Source: CAZRZN01 sp964604565 (GTDB lineage Bacteria > Pseudomonadota > Alphaproteobacteria > Rhodobacterales > Rhodobacteraceae). From it: 31,859 bases of DNA. The position numbers and the translations under genes were made by a program. Position 1 is the stretch's first letter, and each line of letters starts with the position of its first letter. The stretch is from assembly GCA_964604565.1 (NCBI GenBank), contig CAZRZN010000021.1, positions 1 to 31,859 on the forward strand. Reading direction: 5' to 3'. This document shows, piece by piece, positions 29,701 through 31,859 of this stretch. Below the pieces are notes generated by a model. It searched no databases, was not told the origin of the DNA, and saw nothing but the letters and a program-made list of their open reading frames with translations.

Positions 29701-30633
29701 ATGGCCCTGCTGAACTTCCGCAAGCGCGAAGCCGCAACGCCCCGCACCGGCAACCCGGAGATGGAGCGTTTTCTTCAGAACTATTCCATTGAGGTCATGC
29801 CCCGCACCGCCGCCAAGGTGGAGGATTTCCGCGCCCTGCTGCCGCAGGGCACCCGGGTCTACATCGCCCATATCGAAGGCACCCCGATCGAAGAGATGCT
29901 GGCCACGGCCAAGCGTCTTTCGGCGGACGGCTTCAACGTGATGCCGCATTTCCCCGCGCGCATCATCAAGGATGCCAGAACACTGGAAAACTGGATCGCC
30001 ATGTATCAGGGTGAGGCCGGTGTGGACCAGGCGCTGCTGCTGGCCGGCGGCGTTGCGCAGCCGCACGGGGAGTTTCACAGCTCCATGCAGCTGATGGAGA
30101 CCGGGCTGTTCGACAAGGCGGGATTCAAACGGCTGCACGTGGCGGGCCATCCCGAAGGCAACCGTGACATTGATTCTGATGGCGGCGACGCCTTGGTGAT
30201 GGAGGCGCTGCGCTGGAAACAGGCATTTTCCGAGCGCACGGATGCGGACATGGCGCTGGCCACGCAGTTTGCCTTTGACGCCGGGCCGATCATCGCCTGG
30301 GCCGACCGGCTCATGGCCGAGGATATCCGCCTGCCCATCCACATCGGGATCGCGGGACCGGCGAAATTGCAAACATTGATCAAGTTCGCCATCGCCTGCG
30401 GTGTCGGCCCCTCGCTCAAGGTGCTGCAAAAGCGGGCCATGGATGTGACCAAGCTGCTGCTGCCCTACGAGCCGACAGAGGTTCTGGCCGACCTTGCCGC
30501 GCACAAGGCCGCGCATCCGGGCTGCAACATCGAGCAGGTGCATTTCTTCCCGCTGGGCGGCATCAAGAGCAATGCGGAGTGGGCCATCGCCAACGGCGGC
30601 GCATCCGCACAACCTGCCGCAGCGCACGGCTGA
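29701..30633 (+). CDS. Methylenetetrahydrofolate reductase (MetF) family protein
   Basis: TIM-barrel flavoprotein of the MetF family, 310 residues; MetF reduces 5,10-methylene-THF to 5-methyl-THF, the methyl donor for methionine synthase. The recognisable features are family-like but divergent: SIEVMPRTAAKVEDFRALLP and YIAHIEGTPIEEMLATAKRL near the N-terminus, FNVMPHFPARIIKD, LLLAGGVAQPHGEFHSSMQL and KRLHVAGHPEGNRDID. Later come TQFAFDAGPIIAWADRLM, IHIGIAGPAKLQTLIKFAIA and the end VHFFPLGGIKSNAEWA. The QFxFD and HPEG motifs are the substrate and FAD loops of MetF. The start ATG 29701 has AAGGA 7 bases upstream. The HAD gene starts 4 bases after its stop. Context with a methyl-THF-binding protein supports supply of methyl-THF to a corrinoid methyltransferase. 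Confidence 0.88.
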   Translation: MALLNFRKREAATPRTGNPEMERFLQNYSIEVMPRTAAKVEDFRALLPQGTRVYIAHIEGTPIEEMLATAKRLSADGFNVMPHFPARIIKDARTLENWIAMYQGEAGVDQALLLAGGVAQPHGEFHSSMQLMETGLFDKAGFKRLHVAGHPEGNRDIDSDGGDALVMEALRWKQAFSERTDADMALATQFAFDAGPIIAWADRLMAEDIRLPIHIGIAGPAKLQTLIKFAIACGVGPSLKVLQKRAMDVTKLLLPYEPTEVLADLAAHKAAHPGCNIEQVHFFPLGGIKSNAEWAIANGGASAQPAAAHG

Positions 30634-30637
30634 GCGC

Positions 30638-31306
30638 ATGACCCGACCTGCCCTGCTGTTCGATCTGGACGGCACCATGCTGATGACCGATGACATTCAT
30701 CGGGCGGTCTTTGTGGACCTGATGCAACCCTATGGGTTGGAGATCACCGAAGATTTCTATATGGCCCATGTTCACGGGCGGCTGAACACGGACTTCTTTG
30801 CCGAGTTCCTGCCCCATCTGGACGATCCTCAGGGCCTGTCCGATCTGAAGGAGGCGCAGTTCCGCGCCCGCCTGCCCAAGGTATACGAACCGATGCCGGG
30901 GGCCGCCGCGCTGGTGGCCCGGGCACAGCAGTCAGGTTGGGCCTTGGCGGTGGTGACAAACGCCAACCGCCTCAACGCCGAGGCCATGCTGGCGGCGATC
31001 GGCTTGCGCGACGCCTTCGAGGTGCTGGTGATCGGCGAGGAATGCATCCGCGCCAAGCCGGATCCGGAACCCTACAGTGCCGCGATGCGCAGATTGGGCA
31101 TCGCGCCGGAATGGTCCGTGGCCTTCGAGGACAGCCCCTCGGGCCTGCGGGCGGCTGCCGGATCGGGCGCCTTTACCGTGGGCCTGCGATCAGGCCTGAC
31201 CGATGACGATCTGCGCGCCCACGGGGCCCAGCTCACCATCGAGAATTTCAACGATCCCGCGCTCGAGACCGTTTTTGCGCGCCTGACAGGAGAGACAGTG
31301 CCATGA
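30638..31306 (+). CDS. HAD-superfamily phosphatase (beta-phosphoglucomutase-like)
   Basis: Haloacid-dehalogenase-type hydrolase of 222 residues, subfamily IA with an alpha-helical cap. Motif I is FDLDGTM with nucleophile D9 and acid/base D11; the usual Leu after DGT is Met here. Motif II is the Thr in VVTNANRLNAEAM, motif III the Lys in IRAKPDPEPY and motif IV the acidic pair in VAFEDSPSGLRAA. The cap lies at about residues 18-90. PGAAALVARAQQSGWALAVV ahead of motif II is typical of phosphoglycolate phosphatase and phosphoglucomutase relatives. The substrate cannot be told. It starts 4 bases after metF and its stop overlaps the next start (ATGA), so it is firmly part of the one-carbon operon. 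A repair or phosphatase role on a pathway intermediate is possible. Confidence 0.9.
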   Translation: MTRPALLFDLDGTMLMTDDIHRAVFVDLMQPYGLEITEDFYMAHVHGRLNTDFFAEFLPHLDDPQGLSDLKEAQFRARLPKVYEPMPGAAALVARAQQSGWALAVVTNANRLNAEAMLAAIGLRDAFEVLVIGEECIRAKPDPEPYSAAMRRLGIAPEWSVAFEDSPSGLRAAAGSGAFTVGLRSGLTDDDLRAHGAQLTIENFNDPALETVFARLTGETVP

Positions 31307-31859
31307 CCCGCACCATCATCGAGTCAAAGACGAAAACCGCGATCATCGGCTTTGATGAGCCATTCTGTGTCATCGGCGAACGCATCAATCCAACCGGGCG
31401 CAAGATCCTCAACGAAGAGCTGGAGCGCGGCGATTTTTCCCGCGTGGAGGCGGACGCCCTGGCGCAGGTCGCCGCCGGTGCCAATGTGCTGGATATCAAT
31501 TCCGGGGCGGTGTTTTCCAACAAGATGGCAGAAGATCCCCGCTACGCCGACAACAATTTCGTCGAGCCGACGCTGATGAAACACCTGGTCGAGGTCGTCC
31601 AGAAGGTCACCGACTGCCCGCTGTGTATCGACAGTTCGGTGCCCGGCGCGCTGGAAAACGGTCTGGCCGCCGCCGAAGGGCGCCCGCTGCTGAATTCCGT
31701 CACCGGCGAGGAAGACCGCCTTGAGATGGTGCTGCCGCTGGTCAAGAAATACAATGTGCCGGTCGTCGCGATCTCGAACGACGATACCGGCATCTCCGAG
31801 GACCCCGAGGTGCGGTTCGCCGTCGCCAAGAAGATCGTGGAGCGGGCCGCCGATTATGG
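31303..31859 (+). CDS. Pterin-binding (methyltetrahydrofolate) methyltransferase, partial
   Basis: First 185 residues of a dihydropteroate-synthase-like TIM-barrel protein; the gene runs off the window end. The family entry motif CVIGERINPTGRKILNEEL is followed by ADALAQVAAGANVLDINSG, LCIDSSVPGALENGL, PLLNSVTGEEDRLEMVLPLV and VVAISNDDTGIS. These are the strands that hold methyl-THF in MetH domain 2 and in corrinoid/iron-sulfur methyltransferases. No homocysteine-binding domain precedes it, so it is a stand-alone pterin module rather than full MetH. In Phaeobacter a three-part split methionine synthase with a stand-alone pterin protein is known, and this gene is the likely equivalent. The ATG overlaps the HAD stop codon by 4 bases. 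Confidence 0.9.
   Translation, partial: MTRTIIESKTKTAIIGFDEPFCVIGERINPTGRKILNEELERGDFSRVEADALAQVAAGANVLDINSGAVFSNKMAEDPRYADNNFVEPTLMKHLVEVVQKVTDCPLCIDSSVPGALENGLAAAEGRPLLNSVTGEEDRLEMVLPLVKKYNVPVVAISNDDTGISEDPEVRFAVAKKIVERAADY

Overview
The window looks like a chromosomal segment of a GC-rich alphaproteobacterium of the Rhodobacterales (Roseobacter group). Reasons: a C5-pathway 5-aminolevulinate synthase of the 407-residue Rhodobacter type, a perfect FnrL-type box beside it, the small 'virulence factor' protein next to a MetF-like reductase, a fused carnitine dehydrogenase/thioesterase, and the gene order amiC-mrcA-prfB. Most of it is housekeeping DNA. I see no phage, transposase, CRISPR array, tRNA or rRNA.

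Layout, left to right. 175-735: ilvN, the acetolactate synthase small subunit. 1027-1347 (-): a small unknown protein. 1569-3870 (+): an accessory-looking module made of an XRE-type regulator, a Rieske-type oxygenase alpha subunit and a 70-residue protein translationally coupled to it. 3945-10192 (-): a DUF2189 membrane protein, prfB, penicillin-binding protein 1A (mrcA) and the amidase amiC. 10460-13812: a PLP aminotransferase divergent from an M48 metalloprotease/TPR protein, followed by a ScsC-like thiol:disulfide protein and a clear intrinsic terminator. 14019-18433 (-): ispG, a RodZ-like protein with two DUF4115 repeats, and hemA. 18569-18582: a perfect FNR box midway between hemA and an ECF sigma/anti-sigma pair (18723-19948). 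20013-22167: an M20 peptidase and a three-helix membrane protein.

22505-25442 (-): glycerate kinase, then carnitine dehydrogenase fused to a hotdog thioesterase. The latter is interrupted by a 100-N assembly gap whose two flanks carry the same 55 bp; merging the duplicate restores one open frame. 25569-26635 (-): a lipoprotein overlapping an SGNH hydrolase. 26975-28885 (-): rlmE and a Ppx/GppA phosphatase. 29367 to the end (+): 'virulence factor' protein, MetF-like protein, HAD phosphatase and the start of a pterin-binding methyltransferase. This last set fits the split, B12-dependent methionine synthase of Roseobacter-type bacteria.

Three themes link the genes: cell envelope (mrcA, amiC, RodZ-like, M48, ScsC-like), methylated-amine and one-carbon metabolism (Rieske oxygenase, carnitine dehydrogenase/thioesterase, MetF and pterin-binding protein), and oxygen-linked control of tetrapyrrole synthesis (FNR box, hemA). 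The least explained parts are the regulator/Rieske/small-protein module, the doubled DUF4115 protein and a cluster of hairpins ahead of the one-carbon operon.
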